A stretch of DNA of 38,799 nucleotides from a virus (IMGVR_UViG_3300050015_000174:1-38799), one strand, 5' to 3'; numbered from the stretch's first letter, positions 1 through 8,464 are shown. Numbers and translations are program-made. The notes: a model not told the origin generated them from the sequence alone.

Positions 1-351
1 CGCCGACAGGATTGCAGACGTATCATCATGCGTCCCGTTGCCAACCGCGCCAAACGATTTAATGTTTAGAAGCGTTGTAGTCGGCACCGCCGCACCACCC
101 GCCCCTGGATAGACCGGCCCTTGCCCTACCGTCGCCGCCGCCTGCGAGGCGCCGAGGCCGCCGTTGGCAAGTGGGAGGAACTGTTCGTTTCCTAAAATGC
201 CGGAGTTGTTGTAGAGCAGGTATGAACTGATGCCTCCAGTAATTGTGGTTGAACCAATCGTCAGGCCGCTGCCGGCCCCCGGCAATACCAACTGCGCCTG
301 TGCGCTCGTCGCAAGCAGCGCGAACAGCAGTCCCGCGATAATTCTTTTCAT
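1..351 (-). CDS. Tail spike/fibre with pectate-lyase-type beta-helix start (partial, 3' end beyond left edge)
   Basis: The frame opens at an ATG at 349-351 and stays open to base 1, so the first 117 residues are present. Residues 1-20 read as a Sec signal peptide: MKR, a Leu/Ala core, and an ATSAQAQ cleavage site. Residues 44-56 (YLLYNNSGILGNE) resemble a short element common in phage tail fibres. Residues 100-111 (FGAVGNGTHDDT) match the opening of the pectate-lyase-3/right-handed beta-helix family, whose phage members bind or cut surface polysaccharide. I infer a receptor-binding depolymerase spike. It starts 8 bases after the stop of the upstream gene and closes the visible late operon. 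A signal peptide on a virion spike is unusual. The catalytic part is outside the window, so enzyme activity is unknown. Confidence 0.75.
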   Translation of the reverse strand, partial: MKRIIAGLLFALLATSAQAQLVLPGAGSGLTIGSTTITGGISSYLLYNNSGILGNEQFLPLANGGLGASQAAATVGQGPVYPGAGGAAVPTTTLLNIKSFGAVGNGTHDDTSAILSA

Positions 352-359
352 GGCACCGC

Positions 360-1214
360 TCACTGATAATCGGCTGAGATAGCACCCGTATCGGTGCCGG
401 TGGTGTAGGTGTAGGGCGTAACGGCGGAGGTCAGCAGGATAGTTATGCCCGCCGAGTAATTCGCCGCCAGCGGGATGCGACTAAGCGAGCAGCCGCGCGC
501 CGTGGTGTCGAAGTAGCAGAAGTCGAGAACAAGCGTGCCGGTCAATGCGCCTGTGCTTGGGGCCGTCGTTGCATTGTAGGCGATGCAATAGCCTGCTGCA
601 CCGCCAGTGATAGCCGTGCAATTATATGCGAACAGATTTCCTGGTGAGGCTTTGACGACGAGGGACGTGCCGAGCGCGGACGTTGAAGCGTGGGGAACAG
701 GGTAGGGGGGGATCGGAGCCTGTACACCAGCCAATATCGCCGCCGCACTGGCCTCCGTCACATTGAGCAGCGAGGCGGTGGGTTGGGTGACGACGCCGCC
801 GCCGCCTCCACCACTTCCAGAACTCCCGCAACTAATCGGTGCCGCGCCGTTGTACTGAATCACACGCAGCGTCGAGGTGCTTGATGCAGTAATGGCCGCA
901 ACATTAGTTGCCCCGTTGAGCCACACGCCGATGCAATATCCGGCCGGAAGTGGATACGACGACGTAGTCGCCGTCACCGACGAATTGCCGGGGTTGTAGA
1001 ACACCTCGTTGGCACCGTCGTTGATCAGCAGCGCGGAGCCAAACGGCACCAGCGATCCGGTGAGAGCCACTCGCCCTGTGGTGTTGGTGACTGACAACGA
1101 CACCGGGGAGGAGGCAACCGAGATTGGTGCCGGGGTTGGCGTGCCGCTCTGCGCCAAGGCAGGAGCCGCCAGGACCGCGAGTAACAACGCAACGGCTATG
1201 CTTCTCATCTTCAT
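360..1214 (-). CDS. Signal-peptide-bearing Ser/Thr/Gly-rich protein of the tail region
   Basis: 284 residues if started at the ATG at 1214 (MKMRS), one base after the upstream TGA. I chose this start because a clear signal peptide follows at once (basic MKMR, hydrophobic IAVALLLAVLAA, site near ALAQ, residues 1-22); in-frame codons further upstream are shadow sequence. The mature part is rich in Ser, Thr, Ala and Gly, with a poly-Gly linker at about residues 130-140 that separates two beta-rich halves. Each half contains an AGYCI motif (residues 91-95 and again after the linker), suggesting a duplicated module. I do not recognise a named family. Position between head-tail genes and the spike suggests a virion-associated or exported adhesion or decoration protein; this is inference. 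Confidence 0.7.
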   Translation of the reverse strand: MKMRSIAVALLLAVLAAPALAQSGTPTPAPISVASSPVSLSVTNTTGRVALTGSLVPFGSALLINDGANEVFYNPGNSSVTATTSSYPLPAGYCIGVWLNGATNVAAITASSTSTLRVIQYNGAAPISCGSSGSGGGGGGVVTQPTASLLNVTEASAAAILAGVQAPIPPYPVPHASTSALGTSLVVKASPGNLFAYNCTAITGGAAGYCIAYNATTAPSTGALTGTLVLDFCYFDTTARGCSLSRIPLAANYSAGITILLTSAVTPYTYTTGTDTGAISADYQ

Positions 1215-1215
1215 A

Positions 1216-1749
1216 TCAAGATCCTGTCGAACCTTGCGCGTTGCACCGGATGCCTGCTGTGGCAGCGCCTGCCGTGAACGTGAAGGCAGTGGCTGTAGCC
1301 GTTGATACCAGCGGCGTTGGTAGCGATAAAACAACTTTGTCATAGCCCTGCACGACGATGACCGTCGTGGCCGAATCATTGAACGTCACCGTAGTGCCGA
1401 CCGGGCCAGTGTTGAAGCATTGAATCGATGTCACGTAGATGTTGAGGCCGGCTGCCGGCGCAGCAATAATCGTAGTTGCAGCCGTAGTCGTCGCACTCGC
1501 CGAACCGCGCACCATATTTGCAGTGATGCCAATCACATCAACATAAAACGGATTTGTTGACGTGCCGAACGCAACGCCATTTCCGTCGGCCGGCGTCATC
1601 TGCGGACAAATCACACCCAAGCAATTAAACGCCTTGATGGTCTGTAACGCGTTGTTGCCGTCGCGAATGACGTAATCCGCCGACGCCGGCATCAGCGATG
1701 TCAGCAGCAGGGCCGCGGCGGCCGCCAGAGTTCGCTTGGCCTTGAACAT
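1216..1749 (-). CDS. Signal-peptide-bearing hypothetical protein of the tail region
   Basis: 177 residues from the ATG at 1749 (MFKAKR); an in-frame ATG at 1767 would add six residues and cannot be excluded, since the GGAGG at that point lies about 11 bases before the 1749 ATG. The N-terminus is a signal peptide: basic MFKAKR, an Ala/Leu core, and a MPASA-D cleavage site near residue 25. The rest is Thr/Ala-rich predicted beta structure with a few Cys residues. No family recognised. It is the first of three adjacent genes with export signals. It directly follows a GIY-YIG endonuclease, so its ribosome-binding region was probably rebuilt by that insertion. Confidence 0.65.
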   Translation of the reverse strand: MFKAKRTLAAAAALLLTSLMPASADYVIRDGNNALQTIKAFNCLGVICPQMTPADGNGVAFGTSTNPFYVDVIGITANMVRGSASATTTAATTIIAAPAAGLNIYVTSIQCFNTGPVGTTVTFNDSATTVIVVQGYDKVVLSLPTPLVSTATATAFTFTAGAATAGIRCNAQGSTGS

Positions 1750-1768
1750 CTTGAATATGCCCTCCATT

Positions 1769-2359
1769 TCAAGCGCCGTCTTGCAAAGGGATATGGCCGA
1801 ATTTCCTGCCCTTCCAGAACGCGGACAGTTTTGCTCGAGCTGCTAGAGATAACGACTTCCCAGTCCTGTTGGCGGCGATGCGCTTTCTTACTTCAATGGA
1901 GCGAACCTTGCCGCTATTGGCGGCGGATATTTTAGCTCTTGTTTCAGCCGAAACCAGACGACCAATCATTGCCTCTGCGCGCTTTCTACACGTCTCTGGT
2001 GATTGTTTTTTGCCTCGCTTCGCCAAGGAGTTTTTGAGTTTTGACTCCGCAGTATGCCGAAACCCAAGTTGACTTCCGGCAACTGGAGAAGCGTTATATT
2101 CTGGCTTTAATGAATCAATCGCCAACTGCTCAAACATGAGCAGGTCGCTAGGCCGACAGATAAGCAATTTGGAGAAAACCAGACTTTCAATCCCGTATTT
2201 CACGCAGGCGCGCTGGAGAGGCTGATTGTGGTGGTTTCCTTTTCTCAATTCATGTCGGTGTTGACGCCAGCGATTACGGAAATCAACGGCGCTCCCGACG
2301 TATCTCGATCCAGACGGTGCAGTTATAGTATAAATTCCTGATTTCACTTTACGATCCAT
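1769..2359 (-). CDS. Free-standing GIY-YIG homing endonuclease (copy 1)
   Basis: 196 residues from the ATG at 2359, which overlaps the end of the upstream gene; a GTG at 2371 would add four. Residues about 8-35 carry the GIY-YIG core (SGIYTI, then [14 protein letters not shown] with the catalytic Arg). The C-terminal half is a run of short basic helix repeats (for example [12 protein letters not shown] and [11 protein letters not shown]) of the NUMOD type found in homing endonucleases. Such enzymes cut an allele lacking the gene and spread by repair. Its last codons (LQDGA) echo the end of the upstream gene (LQDGS), which hints at the insertion point. It is more AT-rich than the structural genes around it. 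Confidence 0.85.
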   Translation of the reverse strand: MDRKVKSGIYTITAPSGSRYVGSAVDFRNRWRQHRHELRKGNHHNQPLQRACVKYGIESLVFSKLLICRPSDLLMFEQLAIDSLKPEYNASPVAGSQLGFRHTAESKLKNSLAKRGKKQSPETCRKRAEAMIGRLVSAETRAKISAANSGKVRSIEVRKRIAANRTGKSLSLAARAKLSAFWKGRKFGHIPLQDGA

Positions 2360-2951
2360 CTTGCAATGCACAAATTACCTTAGTCCATCCCGCCGTCATA
2401 GACCACGGTTCAGGCACGAGCGTAACTAGCCAAGTCCAGCCATTTGGTGTGACCACCAAGTCACCGCCCTTGAGCAGTACCCGCACCACACCGTTGATGT
2501 CGCCGGTAACGTACATCGCGCGATAGGTCCCTTGAAGATTCAACCCCTCCATCTGCCGCAAATCGCGCGTCGTCATCGCCTGTATCTGCGCCAGCACCGT
2601 GAGCGACGTCGTCATCGCCTCCGAGGCCACGGTCTGCGGCTGATTGACCGAATAAGTCCCGATTCCGCCCGGTGTCCCGCCAATCTGGTCCGTAATCGTC
2701 GTTCCCGGCAGTAAGGAAGGCCCCGTATCCGCCAGCGCCTGCCCCGCAGCTAGGTAGCCGGAGGCGACCGCCGTCACCGTCAGGGTCGTGCCGGAAACCG
2801 AACCAGTGAGGCTCCCAGGGGTTTCGTAGGCCGGCGTCCTGGAGCCGTCCGGATTGGTCACGGTTCCCACGCTGATCCGGACCGTGACCGGAATACTCTG
2901 GTTAACCGCGCCTATCACTGGCGAAACGATGGCGTGAAGGTTAAGCCCCAT
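2349..2951 (-). CDS. Head-tail connector/tail-completion-type protein with an inserted beta module
   Basis: 200 residues. The two ends resemble a small phage neck/tail-completion family: [17 protein letters not shown] at the start, and [18 protein letters not shown], then a [10 protein letters not shown] strand and [12 protein letters not shown] near the end. Residues about 48-117 look like an inserted beta-rich module ([12 protein letters not shown], then [11 protein letters not shown] and [15 protein letters not shown]) of the kind decorating many phage structural proteins. A similar pattern occurs twice in the cement protein at 7511-8452. The ATG at 2951 lies inside the 3' end of GIY-YIG copy 2, and the stop overlaps GIY-YIG copy 1, so the gene is bracketed by two homing endonucleases. 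The connector role is inferred from family feel and position. Confidence 0.7.
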   Translation of the reverse strand: MGLNLHAIVSPVIGAVNQSIPVTVRISVGTVTNPDGSRTPAYETPGSLTGSVSGTTLTVTAVASGYLAAGQALADTGPSLLPGTTITDQIGGTPGGIGTYSVNQPQTVASEAMTTSLTVLAQIQAMTTRDLRQMEGLNLQGTYRAMYVTGDINGVVRVLLKGGDLVVTPNGWTWLVTLVPEPWSMTAGWTKVICALQDGS

Positions 2952-3681
2952 AGAGAATCCATTCTGTGCTTTTTTCCAGAACGGCCTTCCGAGTTCTTTC
3001 GCAAGCGTATTTTATCTCTCTAGTCGCCGCACTTTTTTGTTTCGATTCTGGTGACAAATTTCTAAAAGTGGTCGTTCTGCTTCGGTACGCACGCTCTTCT
3101 TCGGACATCGGAGGTCGCTTTTTAGCAGCTTCGCGAAGGACTGCACTCATCTTGGCGCGTCCTTCAGGTGTCCTTTTCCAAGCCTGTGCTCGTCCTATTG
3201 CATCTCTTGTTTCTCTTGATCTTTTTAATCCAGTAATCCTTGCCGCAATCTTAGCTTTGCGTTCTGGTGATGCTGGCGTTCCAGCACCAGTTTTTGTGCA
3301 TTTAGTCCAAAGATTGTAAAGAGTGTCTATGTCGTGAGCATCCACGGCCGCTTGTTCGTAAAGTGCCAAAATTTCTGCATTTCTTTCGCAAACGATGAGA
3401 ATTTCGAATGCGAGCGATTTAATACCATATTTGACAAAATCGGATTGCATCTCTCCATTCCAATGATCACCGCGCCTCAATAGATGGAGATGGGAGGCCC
3501 ATCTTTTTGAGATGTTGACGCCCTGCCCTATATAAAACTTAGGCGGTAGATCGCTTCGATTTATCGCAATGCGATAGATACCGGCCCCCTTAGCTAGGGG
3601 GCCGTATCGTTCAAGAAAGAAAGCTTTTGTATCGCTCACTTCCACTGGGGATGGCAGGTTCACGTTCTCAGCCTCCGGCAT
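2941..3681 (-). CDS. Free-standing GIY-YIG homing endonuclease (copy 2)
   Basis: 246 residues. The start at 3681 has an AAGAGG Shine-Dalgarno three bases upstream. Residues about 33-62 hold the GIY-YIG core (AGIYRIAIN, then [14 protein letters not shown]). NUMOD-like basic repeats follow ([37 protein letters not shown]), and these normally wrap the target DNA. Its stop overlaps the start of the next gene by 11 bases, so the downstream ribosome-binding site lies within the endonuclease. Composition is visibly AT-richer than the neighbouring structural genes, consistent with an invading element. Confidence 0.85.
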   Translation of the reverse strand: MPEAENVNLPSPVEVSDTKAFFLERYGPLAKGAGIYRIAINRSDLPPKFYIGQGVNISKRWASHLHLLRRGDHWNGEMQSDFVKYGIKSLAFEILIVCERNAEILALYEQAAVDAHDIDTLYNLWTKCTKTGAGTPASPERKAKIAARITGLKRSRETRDAIGRAQAWKRTPEGRAKMSAVLREAAKKRPPMSEEERAYRSRTTTFRNLSPESKQKSAATREIKYACERTRKAVLEKSTEWILYGA

Positions 3682-3689
3682 CGACCTCT

Positions 3690-4508
3690 TTATGCGGCCA
3701 AGTTGTACGAGAACGAGAACTCGTAGTCATTTATGCCGGCGGTGCCGGGCGCCGTCGTCGGCGCAATGGTGCGAGCAACGGCGTCGACCGTGGCGGTTGA
3801 TGCCACATCGTCAGTGACCGCACGCGCCCACAACACGTCGGCTGCAGTCGAGCTCGGCGTGAACGTCGTGATGATCTTGCTCGCTTTGACGATGGCAAAG
3901 TTTGAAACCGTGCCCTGCCCGGTCGAGATGCCGAAGTCATTCGATGGCCCGAGGCCAACCGTGTTGCCTGTACCAGAACCGTTCGCCGCGTAGGCCGAGA
4001 CGGTTGCCGACGTCAAAGTGGCGTAGGCGTGCGCGCTCTTGAGGGTGGCGCTGGTATTCGCAATAAGGCTGACGTTCTCGGTAACAGCGTTACCGTCCTG
4101 GTCGATGCCAACCAATGCGAGATTGCCCGCAGTGATCGCGGTCGTGGTCGTGGTGCCGACGACAACCCTGATCTGAAGCTTACGAGCCTGCGGGGGCTGA
4201 GCCGCGATCGTCAGCGCAACATTGCTCGGCGTGACGGCATTGACGACGGTCGTGAGGTCGGCCGGCAGCGGAGCCAAGATAACTGCCTTCGCAACCACGG
4301 TCTGTCCGGCACCGGCAATGGCCTCGACCGCTGCTGTGAACCCGGCACCGCTGACCGCACCAGTCAAAACGCTGGCACCACTGGCGTTTAAGGTTGTGGC
4401 CGCCACCGGCGCTGGGGCTGCCACCATGATAGCCGCAATCGCCGCCGCGTTTAGAACGCGATCGCCGATGGCGGTGTCGAGAAGGTTGAAGTTCGGGTTC
4501 GCGCTCAT
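3690..4508 (-). CDS. Putative tail structural protein, Ala/Thr/Val-rich
   Basis: 272 residues, starting MSANPNFNLLD with a GGAG eight bases upstream. The protein is mostly predicted beta strand, rich in Ala, Thr and Val, with central segments such as RKLQIRVVVG and LALVGIDQDGNAVTEN that resemble immunoglobulin-like folds of phage tail or decoration proteins. It lies right after the HK97-gp10-like gene, where a major tail protein often sits, but I cannot recognise a specific family. A decoration protein is the alternative. Confidence 0.6.
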   Translation of the reverse strand: MSANPNFNLLDTAIGDRVLNAAAIAAIMVAAPAPVAATTLNASGASVLTGAVSGAGFTAAVEAIAGAGQTVVAKAVILAPLPADLTTVVNAVTPSNVALTIAAQPPQARKLQIRVVVGTTTTTAITAGNLALVGIDQDGNAVTENVSLIANTSATLKSAHAYATLTSATVSAYAANGSGTGNTVGLGPSNDFGISTGQGTVSNFAIVKASKIITTFTPSSTAADVLWARAVTDDVASTATVDAVARTIAPTTAPGTAGINDYEFSFSYNLAA

Positions 4509-4531
4509 GTTTTATTCTCCGATGATGATGT

Positions 4532-5023
4532 TCAGGCTTCCACTTCGTATGAAACTGAGGCTAACAGGTTTCCGGTGTCGATCAAAGGTTTCGCGCCGAA
4601 CGTCGCCGGCTTCTCCGGATCGTACTTCATGCCGGGCGCGACGCCACGGGCGCGTAGAGTCGATGCCTTCAAGGACGGATCATTAGTCTCAATGATCGAG
4701 CGGCGAAGTTGTCCGGCAATCACTTCGCCGGTCTGTTGCAGCGTGCGGAGCGCATCATAGTTGTTGTCTTTCAAAAGATTACGAATGGCCGTTGGCCACT
4801 CGCCCTTCTTGGCTCTGATTGCATTAGAAAAGAAGGGACGAGGCGGTATTCCAACGGCGGGCGCCCCCCAGTTCTGAATCGCAGCAATCATGGCAACCGG
4901 CGTCCCGTCGGGGTAAGAACTTCCGGATAAAAATCCCACCTTCACGTCGCTCGCGTTGGTGACCTGCCGGGCGATGCCCTGCAATTTATCTCTGAGACGA
5001 TCGCCGCCGCTGACTTCCACCAT
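4532..5023 (-). CDS. HK97 gp10-like head-tail/tail-completion protein
   Basis: 163 residues from the ATG at 5023, which overlaps the upstream stop as TGATG; the longer open frame to 5152 is upstream coding sequence read in another frame. The pattern VGFLSGSSYPDGTPVA, AAIQNWGAP, PPRPFFSNAIR and a late LIDTGNLLASVSYEV is typical of the HK97-gp10-like family, which joins head to tail. Residues PRPF followed by a helix and the terminal TGxL-SxxYEV motif are the clearest marks. The coupling and the DUF4054 neighbour fit a head-tail joining module. Confidence 0.8.
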   Translation of the reverse strand: MVEVSGGDRLRDKLQGIARQVTNASDVKVGFLSGSSYPDGTPVAMIAAIQNWGAPAVGIPPRPFFSNAIRAKKGEWPTAIRNLLKDNNYDALRTLQQTGEVIAGQLRRSIIETNDPSLKASTLRARGVAPGMKYDPEKPATFGAKPLIDTGNLLASVSYEVEA

Positions 5024-5508
5024 CACCAGTACCGCCGCGCGTAGGGATAGCCGATCGAGGGATAGGCACGGTTCGGAATGAAGGACGGGATCCCAGGGAC
5101 GTATCGAGCGGTTCTGAATTGGGCCTTCGCCTGCCAAAAGGCACTTCCCCAAGGAGTCTGGATGAAAAACGCCTCCGAAGGCGATCCGCTACCGTCCCAC
5201 GTCAGCGTCACATTGACGGAGCCTTCACTCGCGGCGCTGATGCGACCGACCGTCTGCGGAGCCGGTAGTGTTCCCGTCGAACTCGGAAGACCGTTGAGGT
5301 CGCGCAGCGCAAACAACCACGCGAGATGGCAGGTCAGAAGATTGAGCATCCGTGGTGCCTGCGGAAGCGCGCCGGTCCAACCGCAGTTAGCAAAATAGCT
5401 ATCCGCCCAGCAGAAGTATTCCGTCGCTTCCGGCTGCAAGATATTCTTGAACGTCGGGTAGGCGGCGACCCAGGCCGAATAATTGAAGATTACAGTCGGG
5501 GTCGCCAT
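5023..5508 (-). CDS. DUF4054 head-tail connector protein
   Basis: 161 residues. The order FNYSAWVAAYPTF, then LLTCHLAWLFALRDLNG, a GRISAASEGSVNVTL strand and the QTPWGSAFWQAKAQFRTARYV segment is characteristic of DUF4054 connector proteins that attach at the portal or neck. The aromatic C-terminus (PNRAYPSIGYPYARRYW) is also usual. It is translationally coupled to the gp10-like gene downstream (TGATG). Confidence 0.8.
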   Translation of the reverse strand: MATPTVIFNYSAWVAAYPTFKNILQPEATEYFCWADSYFANCGWTGALPQAPRMLNLLTCHLAWLFALRDLNGLPSSTGTLPAPQTVGRISAASEGSVNVTLTWDGSGSPSEAFFIQTPWGSAFWQAKAQFRTARYVPGIPSFIPNRAYPSIGYPYARRYW

Positions 5509-5517
5509 TGGTCATCC

Positions 5518-6048
5518 TTACGCCGCGGTGCGCGGCTCAGTTGCGACCTGAGCAACCGACGTATTTGCGGGCCGCGGATTGCGCCGATCGCCGTCGGGGT
5601 TCAACGGGCCGATGCCACTGTCGAGCTTTGCGTGCTCGGCCGCGTCGGCCATCAAACTGTCGAGATCGGCCTGGACCTTGATGATCCCGCTGATGACCAT
5701 GTCGGTGCTGGCGTTCTGCGTCATCCACTCTTCCATGAAGTCGGCCGGGATGTTCGGCGTCAGCGCGTAGCCGCCAGCCTCGTCCTCGATCATATCGGGA
5801 CGCTTCGGAAAGCCCTTCGGGGGCTTGTTGACCGGATAGGCGGTGCCGCGGATGACGTAGGTCTTCCCGGTCGGCACGAAAATGGTTTCCTCAACCGAGC
5901 CGAACTGGCCCGTCACTCGGCCAGAACGTGGTTGGCAGAGCTGGAGCTGAAGATTCATCGGTAGCTTCGACGCCACCGTCACGTACTTCGCCTTGCTCGG
6001 TGTATGGACCGACGGGGCCGCCGGGGTGTCCGGCTTTTGCTTCGTCAT
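5518..6048 (-). CDS. Conserved hypothetical structural-operon protein
   Basis: 176 residues, with AGGAG seven bases before the ATG. The N-terminal tail is Pro/Thr-rich (KPDTPAAPS). A compact middle (KLPMNLQLQLCQP, VFVP-like IFVPTGKTYVIRGTAYPVN) is followed by an acidic helical stretch with FMEEWMTQNAS. The C-terminus is low complexity. No named family recognised. The position between capsid and DUF4054 suggests a head-associated or neck role. Confidence 0.65.
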   Translation of the reverse strand: MTKQKPDTPAAPSVHTPSKAKYVTVASKLPMNLQLQLCQPRSGRVTGQFGSVEETIFVPTGKTYVIRGTAYPVNKPPKGFPKRPDMIEDEAGGYALTPNIPADFMEEWMTQNASTDMVISGIIKVQADLDSLMADAAEHAKLDSGIGPLNPDGDRRNPRPANTSVAQVATEPRTAA

Positions 6049-6058
6049 CGGGATTCTC

Positions 6059-6295
6059 CTATTGATCTGGATCAGCTTCTTGGATGATGAGCCTGCCCTT
6101 CATGAGCGGGCTCTCTTTGTTGCCGTCTAGCCATCGGCGCCACAAGTCGGCGTCGACTTCATTTCGGCCGCGATGGAGGGCGATCTCGCCAACCTGCTTG
6201 GCCGTCTTGATACCGAAAACATCCGCGACCATCTCGTCGATCCGCAGGACGAGCGGATGGAGGGTGTCCATGTGAACGACGATCTTGTCCGCCAT
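6059..6295 (-). CDS. Small conserved hypothetical protein after the capsid gene
   Basis: 78 residues, started at the ATG at 6295 with AGGA eight bases upstream. It contains HPLVLRIDEMVADVFGIKTAKQV and RGRNEVDADLWRRWL in two predicted helices, with no Cys and no membrane segment. Family unknown. It is the first gene after the terminator that follows the capsid gene, so its expression may be lower than capsid or read-through dependent. Confidence 0.65.
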   Translation of the reverse strand: MADKIVVHMDTLHPLVLRIDEMVADVFGIKTAKQVGEIALHRGRNEVDADLWRRWLDGNKESPLMKGRLIIQEADPDQ

Positions 6296-6304
6296 CAGCA
6301 GTTT

Positions 6305-6343
6305 CCTAAAATAAAGGCCGGCCGCCTGTTTAGCCGCCGGCCC
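6305..6343 (-). terminator. Rho-independent terminator downstream of the major capsid gene
   Basis: Read on the minus strand, a strong GC hairpin (arms built from GGCCGGC and GCCGGCC around a TAAACA-type loop, 6316-6343) is followed immediately by TTTATTTTA (6307-6315). It starts 31 bases after the capsid stop. Partial termination here would leave capsid mRNA in excess over the connector genes downstream, a common phage arrangement. Confidence 0.75.
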
Positions 6344-6373
6344 TCGAACTTCTACGCGGGTAGAACCGCGGTA

Positions 6374-7468
6374 TTAAACGCCAATCATTCCACTGACGGC
6401 GACCGGGCTGCGAAGAATCGTACCCCACGTTCCAGACGTCTGCTTTTGCTGCCAGGCCGACAATTCCGGCACGATTTTGTGCGAGCGGAGTTTCTCGTTG
6501 TAGGCGGCGTAGGCAACGGTCTGCCCTTGAATCTTATCGGCGATGAGCTGCAGGACGTTGCCGGCGGTCGAGTAGCCCTGCGGGTTCGTCGCCGACTGCG
6601 TGCCGTACTGCGGAGCCGTCTTCACCTTGACGTTCGGATAGCCCTTCTTCATCAGGTCGGCGACGGAAACGCCGAACGAGTTGGTGAAGGTCATCGCCAC
6701 TTCGCTCTGCGGCGACATCGCCAGCGTCATCGGCGACTTGACGTTGAGCGCGCCGTTGCTCTGCGCGACCAGTTTGGTCACCAGCGCGATGACGTCGTTG
6801 TAGACCTCGTTCGCCGTGGCGTTCGGGGTGTTGCCGTTAAACCAACCGGTGCCGCCAGCGGCCTTCGTCGCCGGGGTCAGGAACGCCGAGAGGTACGGGT
6901 TGTTGATAATCCCATAGTTCTGCAGGTCCAGCACGCCAAAGGCGTAGGTCAGGTTCTGATAGGTGTTGAGCAGCAGCGCGGATGCGAGGCCGAGCTCGGC
7001 GATCAGGCTGATCTTCGCGAGGCCAACGCGGTCGATCTCGCGCTCGCCGTACTTCACGATGGTCTGGAACAGATAGGACTGGAACGCCGGGTAGTTGAAG
7101 TTCACGCCGGCGCGGCCGTTGTTGTTGAAGTCCCCGTAGCTCGAAACCTCGCCGGTGCTTTCCACGATCGGGAACAGGCGGGTGTCTTCGACCCAGTTGC
7201 CGGCCTGACGCTCACCGAGGATGTCGCCAAACTCGAGAGGTGAGAAGATGACCTTGATAATCTCGGGATCGATCGTCGTAGTGAGGATCGTCGGCAACGC
7301 CGAGTTCGGATCGGTCGAGAGCGGCCCCGGAAGGGCATCCATCGCAATCCGGTCGTCGCGCTTCTCGTCGTCGGTCAGATACCGCTGAACGCCGGGAAGG
7401 TAGATGCCGAGCTTCTCCAAGCGAGATTTATCGGCCACCCATTGAGACCGCGCCTCATGTACGTTCAT
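6374..7468 (-). CDS. Major capsid protein, DUF2184 family
   Basis: 364 residues. An N-terminal helical arm (EARSQWVADKSRLEKLG) precedes ITTTIDPEIIKVIFSPL-like sequence and the GEVSSYGDFNNNGRAG patch. Further on come a REIDRVGLAKISLIAEL helix and the MTLAMSPQSEVAMTF segment, the usual features of DUF2184 capsid proteins with the HK97 fold. A GAGGAG Shine-Dalgarno stands before the ATG at 7468. It follows the cement gene and is followed by a terminator, as expected for the most abundant late product. Confidence 0.88.
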   Translation of the reverse strand: MNVHEARSQWVADKSRLEKLGIYLPGVQRYLTDDEKRDDRIAMDALPGPLSTDPNSALPTILTTTIDPEIIKVIFSPLEFGDILGERQAGNWVEDTRLFPIVESTGEVSSYGDFNNNGRAGVNFNYPAFQSYLFQTIVKYGEREIDRVGLAKISLIAELGLASALLLNTYQNLTYAFGVLDLQNYGIINNPYLSAFLTPATKAAGGTGWFNGNTPNATANEVYNDVIALVTKLVAQSNGALNVKSPMTLAMSPQSEVAMTFTNSFGVSVADLMKKGYPNVKVKTAPQYGTQSATNPQGYSTAGNVLQLIADKIQGQTVAYAAYNEKLRSHKIVPELSAWQQKQTSGTWGTILRSPVAVSGMIGV

Positions 7469-7510
7469 CGAAATCTCTCCTCGATTTTCAGTGTTGCGCT
7501 GTCCCGCCGA

Positions 7511-8452
7511 TTAACCAGTTGGCTGTGAAGACATCTTGATGAGTTCGCCGGTGAGGCCAGAGCTCATGGCGGTCCACTTCGTCTGGACCAATGAACTGCC
7601 GACGATGGTCGTGCTGGACACGGCGGTGTTCGGATTGGTCACCATCGTGCCGCTCGTTGCGCCACCAGTGATGGTGTCGGTGATCACCGTGCCGGCAACA
7701 ACTGCGGTGCCGGTAAGCGTCATACCGATGGCAAACGGGCCACCAGTGACGGTGCCGAACGTGATGACGCCGTACACGCCGCCGATCGTGGTGCCGGCCG
7801 CGACGGCCTGCTCACCCTCGGACAACAGATAGGTGCCAGCACCATGGGCGCTGCCGGTGAGCTGCTTGACCACGGAGCCCGCAGCATTGGAGTTCAGGAT
7901 GGCGCCGTTGTAGACGGAACCCGCCGAAACCGATGCAACGGAAAGAATGTTGCCTGATACGCCGCCCACAAGAGTAAGCGTCGTGGATACGATGGCCGAA
8001 GTTGCCCCGGACGCTCCGCCTGGGACCGATCCAGCCGCGGCGAACGAAACAGCGCCGGTGGCTAGGTTGGCGAACGCATTCTGCCCGATCTCCGCCTGCG
8101 CTGCGCCTGCGTTGACGACCCAGAAGTCGCCGCCGGTAAACACCGTGACCGGAAGGCCAGACAGGATCGTCATGCCCGCGTCCGAGAGGAACGTCGAGTT
8201 GAGACCCTGCTGAGCGCGTTGGACAAAGCCGGCAACCGGTCCGGCGCCGGAGCTGAGCGCAACCATCGGCGCGCTGTTCGGATCAAGCGGCGCGTAAACC
8301 CACGCGAAGTTGCCGATGGTGACGCCGGCAGCACCAGCGACTAGACCGCCAGGGCCTGCGTCGTAGGTGAAGTAGGGATTCGTAGATGCAAAATCCCCCG
8401 CAACCCCTTGTGCTGGTTGATTAAAAACTTGCGTTTGGAACGGACCGCTCAT
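7511..8452 (-). CDS. Structural cement/decoration protein (Gp24-like) with two extra beta modules
   Basis: 313 residues. The start (FQTQVFNQPAQGVAGDFA) and the AGPGGLVAGAAGVTIGNFAWV stretch match the phage cement protein family that clips capsid subunits together; the end (TKWTAMSSGLTGELIKMSS) is the usual tail of that family. Between them, about residues 158-218 and 226-288 look like two extra Gly/Thr/Val-rich modules (TLTLVGGVSGNILSV with GAGTYLLSEGEQAV, and YGVITFGTVTGG with AGTVITDTITGG). They resemble the module in the 200-residue connector. AAGGAG precedes the ATG at 8452, touching the stop of GIY-YIG copy 3. Confidence 0.8.
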   Translation of the reverse strand: MSGPFQTQVFNQPAQGVAGDFASTNPYFTYDAGPGGLVAGAAGVTIGNFAWVYAPLDPNSAPMVALSSGAGPVAGFVQRAQQGLNSTFLSDAGMTILSGLPVTVFTGGDFWVVNAGAAQAEIGQNAFANLATGAVSFAAAGSVPGGASGATSAIVSTTLTLVGGVSGNILSVASVSAGSVYNGAILNSNAAGSVVKQLTGSAHGAGTYLLSEGEQAVAAGTTIGGVYGVITFGTVTGGPFAIGMTLTGTAVVAGTVITDTITGGATSGTMVTNPNTAVSSTTIVGSSLVQTKWTAMSSGLTGELIKMSSQPTG

Positions 8453-8464
8453 CTTGGTATCTCC

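Noticed and set aside
59-385. Minus-strand open frame overlapping the spike start
   Set aside because: It overlaps the well-marked spike N-terminus in another frame, and its composition (Arg/Gly-rich) is typical of a shadow frame.
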